DNA from: AWTP1-13 sp963820375
GTDB lineage: Bacteria; Pseudomonadota; Alphaproteobacteria; Rhizobiales; Hyphomicrobiaceae
Assembly: GCA_963820375.1 (NCBI GenBank)
Contig: CAWFZX010000014.1
Location: forward strand, 37,240 to 101,239
DNA: 64,000 nt
Reading direction: 5' to 3'
In this document: one piece after another, positions 27,475 to 36,549 of the stretch
Position numbering within the stretch: position 1 is the stretch's first letter
How the letters are laid out: each line of letters begins with the position of its first letter
The notes under the pieces: generated by a model
The model's input: only the letters and a program-made list of their open reading frames with translations
What the model was told of the DNA's origin: nothing
Database searches by the model: none
Made by a program: the position numbers and the translations under genes

Positions 27475-28034
27475 AAGAGGGCAACGTGAGGGGGCTCAGT
27501 GAATTCCGGCGCCGCGCCACCAATGACGGCAGAGCGAGGTTGGGACGTAAGCAGTGATTTGTCCTTCGCCGAGAAGGGCGAAAACAAGGGAGGCCGCGGA
27601 ATGCGGGGTTGAAAATTCTGAAGCTGGAGCGGGGCTCCTCGCTACGCAAACCAGAACGCAATACGAAACGCATTACTCTGCGAAGAGCCCCTGTCCGAGC
27701 GCTTACAGGCGCGTGGGCTTACACCAACAACCCGGCATCCCTTGCAAGGTTGCGAGCCGGCCCCTCTGTATCTGTGGATAGTCGTGCAAGTCGCTCGCAA
27801 GATTGAATAATCAAAGTCATCTCCTCAGCGGAGAGAACAGGTCGGGGAGCGGTGGAGGCCGGCCGCGACCGGACTGTCGCGTCAACGCTGTGCGCGGCGA
27901 AAGCGTTTGTGAGCGCACGCCAAACTCACCGCGTCCGAGGCCACTTGGGCCGATCTATTGGAGCGCTGAACTCATCATTAAAGTCAGTGCAAAAGCTATC
28001 CGCATTTTCGCGGTCGGCGTCTCCGGTGACGGTT
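27475..28034. other. Intergenic, no gene seen
   Basis: Follows the transposase remnant. Short frames are present on both strands, none with a recognised family or a good start. Confidence 0.4.
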
Positions 28035-28454
28035 CTACTTGGGACCAGGGAGGATTGACTTTGAGCCTTCGGCTGGGCGTTTTTCGAACCCGACCGTGAC
28101 CTCACGGCGTTCGCCTTTCGCATTCACAATTCGCAATACGATTTTGTCATTCCCCGCTGCGGTTGCCGCCGCGATCTGGCTCGCAACGTCCTTCGCAGCA
28201 GCCACCGGCTTAGCCCCGGCTTCGACAATAACGTCGCCAACCGATATTCCCTTTTCTTTAGCCGGACTGCCGGGAGTTACGGCGGTCACGAGGGCTCCTT
28301 TCACATCACCTGCGACCTTGTGCTGCTTGCGCAATTCAGGCGTCAACGTGCGAATTTTTGCGCCAATGTGGGGGGAGTCTTGGGCTCGTGCGGAGCCGTA
28401 GGCGAGCACGGCAATGAGAGCTAGGAGGGCAATGATTGGTCGCGCGCAAGGCAT
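28035..28454 (-). CDS. Small periplasmic PDZ-domain protein
   Basis: 139 residues from the ATG at 28454, six bases after GGAG. A signal peptide ending YGSARAQ is followed by a single PDZ domain: IGAKIRTLTPELRKQHKV, then GALVTAVTPGSPAKEKGIS and GDVIVEAGAKPVAAAKDV. This is the type of PDZ found at the C-terminus of DegP/HtrA proteases, but no protease domain is present. It may act as a peptide-binding adaptor. It stands alone. Confidence 0.82.
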   Translation of the reverse strand: MPCARPIIALLALIAVLAYGSARAQDSPHIGAKIRTLTPELRKQHKVAGDVKGALVTAVTPGSPAKEKGISVGDVIVEAGAKPVAAAKDVASQIAAATAAGNDKIVLRIVNAKGERREVTVGFEKRPAEGSKSILPGPK

Positions 28455-28625
28455 TGGCTTTCTCCATATTAGATTTTGATCGAGTGGCAAACGGGAAGCA
28501 GACACTATCTGCGCCAGTCTAGCTCATCGTGCTTGGGTGCCAACACCGCGCTCGCGGCCGGCGCCCGTGGCGGCATGAATGTGCAAGCTCCTGGTGTCGA
28601 TACGTACTTCATGCTGCAACCGCCT
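28455..28625. other. Intergenic upstream of PDZ gene
   Basis: Promoter region of the PDZ gene; nothing else recognised before the DUF1998 remnant begins. Confidence 0.4.
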
Positions 28626-29164
28626 CTATCCAGCTAATGCCCTCAAGCAATTCGAATTGTGGATCACCAATAGCGGTCGATTTAAAGTAGGCTCGCGCCC
28701 CGCGACACCCCTGGTGTCGACGATGAGCGCACGATCGAGAAACACATTGCGCATCTCGCAGCTAGTTTCTCCGATCAGCAGGCAGCCGTGGCAGGCGGCG
28801 CCGTGCAAGGCCCGATCATCGGTACGGCTTGCCGTATGGTGGTCGGCGCACGCGACAACATAGCGCTTTGCTCTTATTCTCGCGGCGGCGCTGCGGCGGC
28901 TGCAGATCTGCTCCAACGACCCCGTGCCCTCGCCGAACTGCTCGATCGCGGGCAGCCAATCGGTGTTCAGCCCAATGGGGCGCCATCGATCGCGAGGCGC
29001 AGGTCCTAAAGGTCGCCGTCAGCAGACGTCGGCGCGGCTTCGAAGCGCGTAAAGCCATAGAGGCACATGACCTCGCGAAGGCGGTGCGCAGCGACAAGAT
29101 TCTTAATGAAGCTAAGGTCGGTATCCGTGCCTGACACCCACTCGCCGCGTGGCAGGGTCTCGGC
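28626..29164 (-). pseudogene. Decayed DrmB-like (DUF1998) C-terminal fragment
   Basis: Three pieces in different frames read in order on the minus strand: AETLPRGEWVSGTDTDLSFI then AAHRLREVMCLYGFTRFEAA (29164 to about 29030), LNTDWLPAIEQFGEGTGSL (about 28970-28920), and LHGAACHGCLLIGETSCEMR then NVFLDRALIV (about 28810-28710). These are the landmarks of DUF1998/DrmB proteins (REV..L.GFTR, WLPA.E.FGEG, HGAACH.CL..PETSCE). Frameshifts, stops and an internal deletion show it is dead. DrmB is a core component of the DISARM defence system; no other drm gene is in the window. Confidence 0.6.
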
Positions 29165-29277
29165 AAATAGGCAAGCGAGTCTGCGAACTCCTTCGCATGC
29201 AGGAACGCGCGCGCTTCTTCCATATCACGGCTGTTGAAGATCGGATGCCGATCGAGGAGCGGCGCAAGGAACGCCAC
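29165..29277 (-). pseudogene. AraC-type regulator N-terminal remnant abutting the DUF1998 fragment
   Basis: The frame from 29277 reads PLLDRHPIFNSRDMEEARAF then LHAKEF, which resembles the start of the AraC-binding-like sensor domain in AraC regulators ('F.S.D.DEAR.F....F'). It runs directly into the DrmB-like remnant at about 29164. The DNA-binding half is absent. This looks like a deletion junction. Confidence 0.4.
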
Positions 29278-29754
29278 GCATGCTTTGCCGCCTGCTCGAT
29301 AAGCCTATTTGGTCAACTGTGACGTCACGGAGCGCAGCCTCGATTGCCCCGTAAATTTCGGCGCGAATTGGATAGTGCGCTCGCCTTCTACGATGCCTGA
29401 TGCTGTCCTGCGCCCAGCGGATAGCGGGGGCGGCAATTGGATTTCGGCCGGCACACGCACCAATTACCAAAATCAGACGGGAGGACGACGCGTTGTCGAA
29501 GCAGCCAACACCTCCGCAAACATCCGAGGGTCAAACTCGTCGGGCGGGCTCGCTCAATAGCGGACCTAACGTGGCTCGCGGGAGAACGCCGACTTGCGCG
29601 TCCACGCCGGCCTCCACTTCCGCTCCGCCTGTCGGGATGGGACCAAATTAGGCGAGCAAAACGCCCGGCGCGCCTTCGCCCGTTACCTGCAGCTCTATCG
29701 GAAGTGACTGGCGTATTTCGCGCCGTACTTCGGACCTGGGATAAAGAGGAACCC
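29278..29754. other. Intergenic upstream of methyltransferase, no gene seen
   Basis: An open frame on the plus strand continues upstream of the methyltransferase start but its composition is not protein-like. A minus-strand stretch near 29330-29400 (AEIYGAIEAALRDVTVD) is protein-like but unplaced. Confidence 0.4.
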
Positions 29755-30579
29755 ATGCCTCCGGCCGTCGATCCTTTCCGCATTACGAACAAACTGGAGT
29801 CGAGCACACTTGACGTTATCGTCGCTCGGCTCGAGTCGCGTGGTCATCACCCGCGCTTCGCCAAACCGCTATCCGATTATCTCGACCGCATGCAAATCGA
29901 CAGCAAAGTAAATGTCCTGGATCTCGGCTGCGGCACGGGGATCGCGGCGCGAGCCATCGCGCAACGTCCAGGTTTCAAAGGATCCATCTTAGGGATCGAT
30001 CTAAGCGATCACCTCATTCAGGCGGCGCGCCGTTTCGCCGCTGAAGAGAGGCTCAGTGACCGCGTGCGCTTTGAGACCGGGGATTCGCACACGCTCGGGC
30101 TTGGTCCCGGCTCGTTTGACGCCGTCGTGGCTCATACGCTTTTCAGCCACCTCGACGACCCCGCTCAGGTGCTCACCGAAATGCGTCGTGTGCTTCGGTC
30201 GGAGGGAACCGTCGGCATCTTCGACGGTGACTACGCGTCATTGACCTTCGAACTTGCGGATGAGGTGCGGTCGCGCCGTATGGACGATGCGATCATCGGC
30301 TCTCTCATAACCAACCCGCGCATCCTCCGGCGGTTACCTCGATTGCTGAAAATGGCAGGCTTCACCGTGGAGGTCGTAATGCCGAGCATAATCACTGAGG
30401 TCGGCAACGCCGACTTTTGGAGAAGCAGTGTCGAAGCCTATGCAAAACTTGCGCCCGTCGCGGGTATACTCAACGCGGCAGAGGCGACGGCATGGCGCGA
30501 GGAACTCCTGGATGCCAGCACGCGCGGCGAGTTCTTCGGGTCGTGCGTCTACTATGCATACATCGCAGGCGCCACTTGA
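29755..30579 (+). CDS. Class I SAM-dependent methyltransferase
   Basis: 274 residues from the ATG at 29755, preceded by AAAGAGGAACCC. Motif I is VLDLGCGTGIAARAIAQ, motif II-like acid in LGIDLSDHLIQAARRF, then FETGDSHTLGLGPGSFDAVV and the helix ...LTEMRRVLRSEGTVGIFDGD. This is the UbiE/Methyltransf_11 or 25 type. The C-terminal ~110 residues form a substrate cap without a recognised signature. It stands alone, with remnants on both sides; the substrate is unknown. Confidence 0.85.
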   Translation: MPPAVDPFRITNKLESSTLDVIVARLESRGHHPRFAKPLSDYLDRMQIDSKVNVLDLGCGTGIAARAIAQRPGFKGSILGIDLSDHLIQAARRFAAEERLSDRVRFETGDSHTLGLGPGSFDAVVAHTLFSHLDDPAQVLTEMRRVLRSEGTVGIFDGDYASLTFELADEVRSRRMDDAIIGSLITNPRILRRLPRLLKMAGFTVEVVMPSIITEVGNADFWRSSVEAYAKLAPVAGILNAAEATAWREELLDASTRGEFFGSCVYYAYIAGAT

Positions 30580-31454
30580 CCAAGACTAGCGGTGCTCCGC
30601 GCGATCCGAGACGGCTTCCTCATCATGGCACGAGCGGGCCCGGGCCAGCAGCTCTATGCAGAGCTCAGCCGCAAGTGCGACAGGGACCTGGTCGCGCCAG
30701 GGGTACAAGCGCGCCGACGTGCTACGCTGCCTATGCTGCGTTGACCAAAGGGTGCTGATCTTTCATGACGAGATTGGCGGCACCGCTGCGACTGAACGGT
30801 CCGTCCTTGATGGCGAGTTTGGCTCGCCGCCGTCTCTGGGCGCGGCGCTCCATCCTCTGTCATCGTGCAATCGCATCAAACATCTTTTCGGCACGAACTC
30901 TCGCTTGCGCGGGTTTTGCACTCTTTGGCGATGACCGCTGGGGCGGGCCGTGGCCCCGCGCCGGACGATCTGGAGGGCCTCAATCGGCAGGTCGTCGAGC
31001 TGTACCGGGCCGGGAAGTACGCAGCAGCGACGCCAATGGCCGAGCGCGTGTCGGCGCCCGCCGAAGGTCGCTTTGGATCCGACCATCCTCAAGTAGGCAC
31101 CAGGCTCAACGACCTCGCGCTGCTCTATCCTGCCCAAGGTCATTGAGCCGAACGTCGAGCCGCTCTACAAGCATGATCTAGGCATTGTCCATACGCGCAC
31201 ACGCAACTACGAGCAAGCTCGGAGCCTGGGCGTTTTTCCATGTCACCAAGGTGACTCTGGCAGCACGGCGAATTCGTGAAATTCTCTGTCAGCGCGCAGA
31301 GTTATCTGTCGCGGCAGTCAGCCCCCCAATGCAGGTCTGTGTTTCCCCGGCAACAGACGTTTGGCGTCACAGCTTGAGCGCGCATGAAGTGGATGCTCTG
31401 CAGGCGTACGTTTGCTAAATGTGGGACAGCAGTCGGTGCAGGGGTGGTGCGTTC
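30580..31454. other. Gene-poor stretch with a TPR remnant
   Basis: Contains the TPR fragment described separately and, at 31242-31255, the short palindrome GTCACC-AA-GGTGAC of unknown meaning. The promoter of the autotransporter gene should lie in 31300-31440. Confidence 0.4.
30940..31230 (+). pseudogene. TPR-repeat protein remnant
   Basis: The frame reads LEGLNRQVVELYRAGKYAAA, then TPMAERVSAPAEGRFGSDHP and QVGTRLNDLALLYPAQGH before a stop. It matches the 42-residue 'kinesin light chain-type' TPR ('LN.QV..LY.AGKY.EA.PLAER.L...E...G.DHP.V...LN.LA.LY..QG'). A shift of frame continues with EPNVEPLYKHDLGIV, the start of the next repeat. The gene is otherwise missing. Confidence 0.5.
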
Positions 31455-32786
31455 ATGTTGCGTTGTCTGCGTAGCCTACTCGTCGCGGGCTTTCATCAAA
31501 CCGTTGTTCTACTGTTAGCTTCGACCCTCCTATCGGTGACTTTTGCGCCGCGGGCCAGCGCGCAGGAAGGGCGCTCACTTCTCATCACAAATGGTGAAAT
31601 CATTAGCTGCGAGGGAAACCAGCAGTGCGCCGTCGCTGAGAACATCGCCACCATACCCAAGATCTTCGCACAAACCTGCAAGACAACCGGCGGCACATTG
31701 ATCGGCAACGACTGCCTCTTTGCAGTATTGCCCAATCCCGAATTCGGGCGCTTCAGCTTTATCACCATAGCTGAAGCCATATTCGAAGCTCACCTTTTGG
31801 AACAAGCGAAAGCGGCTGCCGCATCCGCCTCGCAAGTATCCATGGGCGCCGTGCAGACGGTGATCAGAGATATCCGGGATAAAATTCAAGACAAGATGTC
31901 TGCCGCGACCAAGGAACCCCCGCAAGGCCTGGGTGCACGCTATTCTCAGGCGCAGGATGCTCCAATGATGGGCCTAACGCGGTCGGCAACAACACTGCCG
32001 AGTTCAATCGCCACCTGGGTTCAAGGCTACATCGACCGTGAGTGGCGCGATAGCAATCTTGGCTTTCTCGATGGCCGCACGGCGACCACCGCCGGAGGCA
32101 TCGGCGGTATCGACCATACGTCTTACCGACTATTCTCGCCCAACGATGCGTTTGTCGTGGGCCTTCTTGCCGGCGTTACCGAGATGCGCACGACCAGTGT
32201 GGTGGGAGTAAAGACCAAGATCGACGGCCCTTCAGCCGGCATTTATAGCGTCTACGTCAATGGAGGCTTCTCGGTCGATTTCAATTCCAAGGTGGATTTT
32301 CTCGCACTCGATCAATCCTCCGCGCTTCCACTCTCTTCTGATCTCACAACCTATACGACGGCAGCAAACATCAATTACAAATTCGATGTTGGTGGCGGGT
32401 GGGTAGAACCGACTGCCGGTGCCATCTACACGGCGACCCGCTGGGATAGCGCCATGAGTGCGCTCGACGGCCACACGCTGCGCGTGCAAGGTGGCGTGCG
32501 GTTCGGTCAAACCTTCAGCTATGGCAACGTGACGATCGAACCGACGCTGCTCGCCATGCTGTATAGCGATGTCGTGATCGAGGGCGGGAACATCAGCAAT
32601 CTCGGCGTCCCGTTAGCTCCATCGGATGAAGGAAAGCTGTTCGAGCAGGCCGCATTAAAGCTCGACTTTAATTTTGGGAATGGTCTTTCAACGTCGCTCG
32701 AAGGGGAAGTTCGGCACGGCAACCTAGATCACGGCGCTGATGTTGTCGGGGCGGCTGGCCGGGTGAGCCTTCGCTACAAGTGGTGA
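31455..32786 (+). CDS. Autotransporter-barrel outer-membrane protein
   Basis: 443 residues from ATG 31455, with a long signal peptide ending PRASAQ. The N-terminal ~130 residues are a short passenger with four Cys (CEGNQQC, CKTTGG, CLF) and an Ala-rich helix. From about residue 185 the sequence is a beta-barrel of the autotransporter type: alternating strands such as FVVGLLAGVTEMRTTSVVGV and AGIYSVYVNGGFSVDFNSKV, and a C-terminal strand ending LRYKW with the aromatic needed for BAM insertion. The passenger is too short for a classical adhesin. It is followed by a secreted Pro/Gly-rich protein and a caspase-like protein on the same strand. Confidence 0.8.
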   Translation: MLRCLRSLLVAGFHQTVVLLLASTLLSVTFAPRASAQEGRSLLITNGEIISCEGNQQCAVAENIATIPKIFAQTCKTTGGTLIGNDCLFAVLPNPEFGRFSFITIAEAIFEAHLLEQAKAAAASASQVSMGAVQTVIRDIRDKIQDKMSAATKEPPQGLGARYSQAQDAPMMGLTRSATTLPSSIATWVQGYIDREWRDSNLGFLDGRTATTAGGIGGIDHTSYRLFSPNDAFVVGLLAGVTEMRTTSVVGVKTKIDGPSAGIYSVYVNGGFSVDFNSKVDFLALDQSSALPLSSDLTTYTTAANINYKFDVGGGWVEPTAGAIYTATRWDSAMSALDGHTLRVQGGVRFGQTFSYGNVTIEPTLLAMLYSDVVIEGGNISNLGVPLAPSDEGKLFEQAALKLDFNFGNGLSTSLEGEVRHGNLDHGADVVGAAGRVSLRYKW

Positions 32787-33118
32787 TCTCTCCGGCTCCC
32801 TGCGGGCTTGCCTGCCGTTGCGATGACATCGACCCCGGCGGGGGGTGGGCAGAACGCCGGACCTCACCATCAAGGGACGTCGCCAGCGATCTGCAATTGG
32901 GCCACCCCATCTCTGCCGACGGGAGCGGTGGTTCGTCCGCAAGCTTGCAGATTTTCGGCATGAAGGGACAAAGATATTCAACGCCTAGACCTGGCGGCGC
33001 GATGCCGACCTCTGCTTTGCGGCTGCAAGGGATCGCCCTATCCACCCAGTATTCAGCTTGACAAGACGGCCATGCTCGCGACAGCCTTCGCAGCGAGATA
33101 GAGGGCCACCAAAAACGC
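32787..33118. other. Intergenic, no gene seen
   Basis: Between the autotransporter and the Pro/Gly-rich ORF. A 314-codon open frame runs through here on the minus strand, but it reads as low-complexity GC-rich sequence with no start context. Confidence 0.4.
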
Positions 33119-33577
33119 ATGCTGAGTTGTCCAAGAATTGGCACGCTGTGCTTGGCGCTTGTGTCATTGGCCGTGCCAGTCAACGCGGCCGATCGGGTGC
33201 TGCCGAGCCCGCCGAGAATCACCATAACGCCGCCGCCTTCCGCGTTGTCGGTGAACCGACCGAACGCACCTCCGAGGGTGCCAACGCCTAGAGTCCCAAC
33301 CAGGCCCAGCGCAGACCCGAAAATAGGAGGGGGCGTGCCGTCCGTGAGAGTTCCGCAAAGGCCTCGTGAGGGGGTCTTCTCCGGCACGCCCGTGCGCGCT
33401 TCCCCGAAATCTGCTGCTCCGGCGCCGGCGAAAGCCCGCCCCAGCAAGGCCCTGACCGTATCCGGCGGTGGCGGACTTGAAGGCGCCGCCATCACCGGCG
33501 GCGGCGGGTTGGCGAGCATCCCTGCTGCCGGCGGCGGCGGGCTTGATACCCAAGCGCAAATCCTAACGGGGCGGTAG
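33119..33577 (+). CDS. Secreted Pro/Gly-rich hypothetical protein
   Basis: 152 residues: a signal peptide (IGTLCLALVSLAVPVNAADR), then a Pro/Arg-rich segment with PRVPTPRVPTRP, then an Ala/Pro/Lys segment, then three spaced GGGGL units (VSGGGGLEG, TGGGGLAS, AGGGGLDT). Low-complexity design suggests a periplasmic or surface spacer. The opposite strand is also open, so coding is likely but not certain; the clean signal peptide supports the plus strand. Confidence 0.5.
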   Translation: MLSCPRIGTLCLALVSLAVPVNAADRVLPSPPRITITPPPSALSVNRPNAPPRVPTPRVPTRPSADPKIGGGVPSVRVPQRPREGVFSGTPVRASPKSAAPAPAKARPSKALTVSGGGGLEGAAITGGGGLASIPAAGGGGLDTQAQILTGR

Positions 33578-33728
33578 TCGCGCCCAACGCATAAATGCGC
33601 ACCGGCGATCACAACTCGGATGCACCTCCTCGAGACTCTTTATTCTTTCTCAGTTGCGGGCGGCGCCGGTGTGTCACCCGGCTCATGCCTTGGTAGCGGA
33701 CGATAGGCCCAGAGGGATGAGGCAGACC

Positions 33729-34910
33729 ATGTGGCAGAGGTCGAACACCCCGTTGCTCCTCGCAGCTTGTCTCATGCTGGTCTCGAGCCAGGCAAGCTAC
33801 GCCGAGAAACGAGCGTTCGTGGCCGGTGTAAATAGCTATGCGGCACTGCCGCCTCTCAAAACCGCGATCAGAGATGCCACGGCCATCGCGAAGACCTTGA
33901 GCGCCTTAAATTTTGTCGTCACTACGGTTCACGACCCAAATCAAGCCGAGTTTGAGCGCAATTGGCGCGAGTTCCTCAACTCCCTTAAGGTCGGGGATGC
34001 CGTCGTCTTTTATTTTGCCGGGCATGGCATGCAGATCGATGGCGCCAACTACCTACTGCTCAAGGACAGTCCAGGACCGGACGGAGGAGAAAAGGCCGTG
34101 CTGGATACGGCTGCTGACTTTCATGAATTGATGCAGCGCATGGAACTGCGTGGCCTCACGGCGTCGCTCTACATCTTGGATGCCTGCCGCAACAACCCGA
34201 TCTCGGAGAGCCGCGCGAAGGCGGATCGTGGGCAAGCCCGTGGGCTCGGCCGCATCGAAAGCGTCTACGGGGCGTTCGTGATGTATTCTGCGGGGCCGGA
34301 CGAGGAAGCCATCGACTATCTTCGCGACGAACGCAGCGAGGCAAATTCAGTCTATGTCACACGCCTGTTGCCCCTTCTGAACACTGCTGATTTGAGCCTC
34401 GTCGACATTGCCAAGCGCGTCCAAATTCAGGTCGAGCAGGATGCGCAATCGATCTCCCGCACCCAGCGGCCTGCCTACTTTGATGGCATTGTTGGCCATT
34501 TCTTTCTGAATGAGTTGGAGCGCGGAGGCAAAGCGCTCGCTCCTACCGACCGCATCGTTGGCGATAACGTCATACGCCTCGCTGCATTCGCCACGTGGGA
34601 TAGCAACTGTCAGAGCCGACCGCCTCCGCGCATCAGTGTCACTGAGCTTCCGAAGTACGGGCGCATTGTTACACGTACCGAAAAGGTAACCGTAGACGCA
34701 ATGCACTTCGGCAATGTTTGCAATAAATCGACGCAAATGGCCGTCGGCGTGTACTACGTTATAGATGAGTCCAATAAGAACAGCACGGCGGCAGAAAGTG
34801 TGAAAATGGCGGTCAAGCACTGGTCGGTGAGCCCCGCCGCCACGGTCAATGAGACGTTCGAAGTCGACCTGGCGAGCAAATTCAGCAAACGCACAACCAG
34901 ACCCCAGTAA
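33729..34910 (+). CDS. Exported caspase-family (peptidase C14) protein
   Basis: 393 residues from ATG 33729 (an ATG four codons earlier at 33717 is equally open). Signal peptide ends ASYAEKRAF. The caspase fold follows: NSYAALPPLKTAIRDATAIA, then FYFAGHGMQ with catalytic His about residue 99, and LYILDACRNNP with catalytic Cys about residue 153. Both residues of the dyad are present. After about residue 270 comes a separate C-terminal beta-rich domain with two Cys. Bacterial metacaspase-like proteins of this kind are often exported and of unknown substrate. 33578-33728 between it and the upstream gene is empty. Confidence 0.85.
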   Translation: MWQRSNTPLLLAACLMLVSSQASYAEKRAFVAGVNSYAALPPLKTAIRDATAIAKTLSALNFVVTTVHDPNQAEFERNWREFLNSLKVGDAVVFYFAGHGMQIDGANYLLLKDSPGPDGGEKAVLDTAADFHELMQRMELRGLTASLYILDACRNNPISESRAKADRGQARGLGRIESVYGAFVMYSAGPDEEAIDYLRDERSEANSVYVTRLLPLLNTADLSLVDIAKRVQIQVEQDAQSISRTQRPAYFDGIVGHFFLNELERGGKALAPTDRIVGDNVIRLAAFATWDSNCQSRPPPRISVTELPKYGRIVTRTEKVTVDAMHFGNVCNKSTQMAVGVYYVIDESNKNSTAAESVKMAVKHWSVSPAATVNETFEVDLASKFSKRTTRPQ

Positions 34911-35371
34911 GGTCGTCGCAGCGTGGAAATTTGAGCCCGGCGCCGCACTCAACCGCCAAGTGCCTATCCTCGGCCAGCGCGGGTTCGACATCCGCCAGAT
35001 TAGCTATTACTGAGCATGTTTGCCGTTGGCGCAGTCACAGGCGTATCCAATCGTATATGATTCTTCAGGTTATGGCTAAATGCCTGTCTACTCGCTCACC
35101 CGCACGATGCGGAGTTTCAACCTGCCGAGACAGACGCGCTAGTCATCGCTCAACGCCGCCTGATCAGGTACTACGTCGTGCGCCGGGTTGGCTCCTGCCA
35201 AGGTTTACGCTTCCCGGATCGCACGGGCGCAGGGCTTGCCCCTAAACAGTGAGCCCTAACCGAATACCGCGCCAACTGGTTATCCGCCTTAGGCGCGGTT
35301 AGGGCGGCCGTCTCGCACCATCGGGATGGCTCGCCCGCTAGCCTTTGGCGTGTGCGCCATTATCGCCAACA
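34911..35371. other. Intergenic with a nested inverted repeat
   Basis: Downstream of the caspase gene and of the convergent membrane-protein gene. Holds the hairpin at 35253-35305 and nothing coding that can be supported. Confidence 0.45.
35253..35305. terminator. Nested/competing hairpins between convergent genes
   Basis: Perfect 10-bp arms GCCCTAACCG (35253-35262) and CGGTTAGGGC (35296-35305). Inside, ACCGCGCC (35266-35273) can instead pair with GGCGCGGT (35292-35299), sharing bases with the outer arm. It lies between convergent genes, so a bidirectional terminator or a small structured element is possible. No T-run is present. Confidence 0.4.
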
Positions 35372-35941
35372 TCACGGCATCTGGTGCTTCGCGCGGGTTT
35401 TGCGCGATCGCACCAGCCACAGGGTCTTCACGCCTCCCATCGTCAGGACCGCCGTAACGGCGCCAAAAACGAACCCGCTCGGCGAGAAGATGGCAACAAA
35501 TATGATCGGCAGCCCCACTGCCAGCAGTTGGTAGATTGACAGCGATATGACGAAGTTGTGGGAAAGGCGTACCTCACCCACGACTTCCTCAGGGCAGCGA
35601 GTGAGATGAGCAAACGTCAGTATGTTGGACAGGTGGCGCCCCAGCAGCACGCCGTAAGACGTGAGAACGAAGCCGAGCAAGGGGTTCAAGAACTCGCTCT
35701 CCAGTTCCAAGACCTCCGCCAGCAACACAAGTATGCCGCCCATCAGCACCACGAGGGCAAGATGCCGCAGATTGATCCAATGACGCCGGGCTACGGCACT
35801 CTGCCAAATGGGATTGAGCTCATAGTGCTCGGTCTTGAAATGTCGCCGATAGGATTGCTCGGCCAAATGGGCGCCGTACAGCGTCAGATAGTAGTCCAAG
35901 ACCATCAGAACTGGGACGAACAGCACCTCGGGGTGTCGCAT
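35372..35941 (-). CDS. Integral membrane protein of unknown function
   Basis: About 189 residues from ATG 35941 (MRHPEVLFVPVLMVLDYYLT); the frame is open to 36028. At least four hydrophobic segments are visible: VLFVPVLMVLDYYLTLYGA, LALVVLMGGILVLLAEVLE, FLNPLLGFVLTSYGVLLG and a C-terminal pair around LLAVGLPIIFVAIFSPSGF and GAVTAVLTMGGVKTLWLV. A polar loop (EQSYRRHFKTEHYELNPIWQ) follows TM1. No named family recognised with confidence; similar 'DYYLTL' proteins are found in diverse bacteria and archaea. Confidence 0.7.
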   Translation of the reverse strand: MRHPEVLFVPVLMVLDYYLTLYGAHLAEQSYRRHFKTEHYELNPIWQSAVARRHWINLRHLALVVLMGGILVLLAEVLELESEFLNPLLGFVLTSYGVLLGRHLSNILTFAHLTRCPEEVVGEVRLSHNFVISLSIYQLLAVGLPIIFVAIFSPSGFVFGAVTAVLTMGGVKTLWLVRSRKTRAKHQMP

Positions 35942-36351
35942 CGTGACCCTCGTATGGGAGTGCAGCCTTGCGGCGGAAAGCTCGCGGCCTCCGCCCGACA
36001 GCGGCCCACTCATGTCGAAGCGCTGCAACTATGTGCGCGCCAATCTTGGCCTGCTGAAGTCCTGACATGTACTGGCTGCCGGCGCTGACGGGCATCGTTA
36101 CCGGCAGCTTGCGTTCTCATGCTTGCGCGGCAATGGCAAGCTCCCGTTGCTGCGTGCCGCAATCCCCTCCACGTCGTGCTTATCGTCAACGTAGAGACCG
36201 CGCCCAGCCTGCGTGCCGACCCACCAAACCCGCGATGGCAGGCTAAATGATTTTTTGCACAGACTCGTGATTGCGGCTTTCGGCCAATCACTAGTAGTCT
36301 GTGATGAACTAGGGCCTAGGGGTCTCAGGGCTTTTCCTTGGCGTCCCACAA
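35942..36351. other. Intergenic, no gene seen
   Basis: Promoter region for two divergent membrane-protein genes. No coding sequence supported. Confidence 0.45.
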
Positions 36352-36549
36352 ATGATTGAGTTTCTTTACATCTTTGTTGCTATCGGCAAGAGCCTAGCTG
36401 TTTGGGTCGTGCCTTTTGCCGTTGTGGCTTACGTTGTGACCTATTTCGTTATGACCCTCATTTTTTTGACCTTTTGGAAGCAAGAGCGAGGCCCGTGGAT
36501 ACGTCCATTTTTGGAGAAGATAGGAAAAAGGGACAACCCCGAGAACTAG
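36352..36549 (+). CDS. Small membrane protein
   Basis: 65 residues, mostly one long hydrophobic stretch or two tight helices (IFVAIGKSLAVWVVPFAVVA and YVVTYFVMTLIFLTFW), then a charged amphipathic tail (KQERGPWIRPFLEKIGKRDN). The clean membrane/tail layout suggests a real gene. No family recognised. Confidence 0.5.
   Translation: MIEFLYIFVAIGKSLAVWVVPFAVVAYVVTYFVMTLIFLTFWKQERGPWIRPFLEKIGKRDNPEN

Noticed and set aside
31242..31255. Short palindrome GTCACC-AA-GGTGAC
   Set aside because: Too short and without context to assign as an operator.
32668..33612. 314-codon minus-strand open frame
   Set aside because: Overlaps the end of the autotransporter gene and the Pro/Gly-rich ORF on the other strand; low complexity, no signal, no good start.
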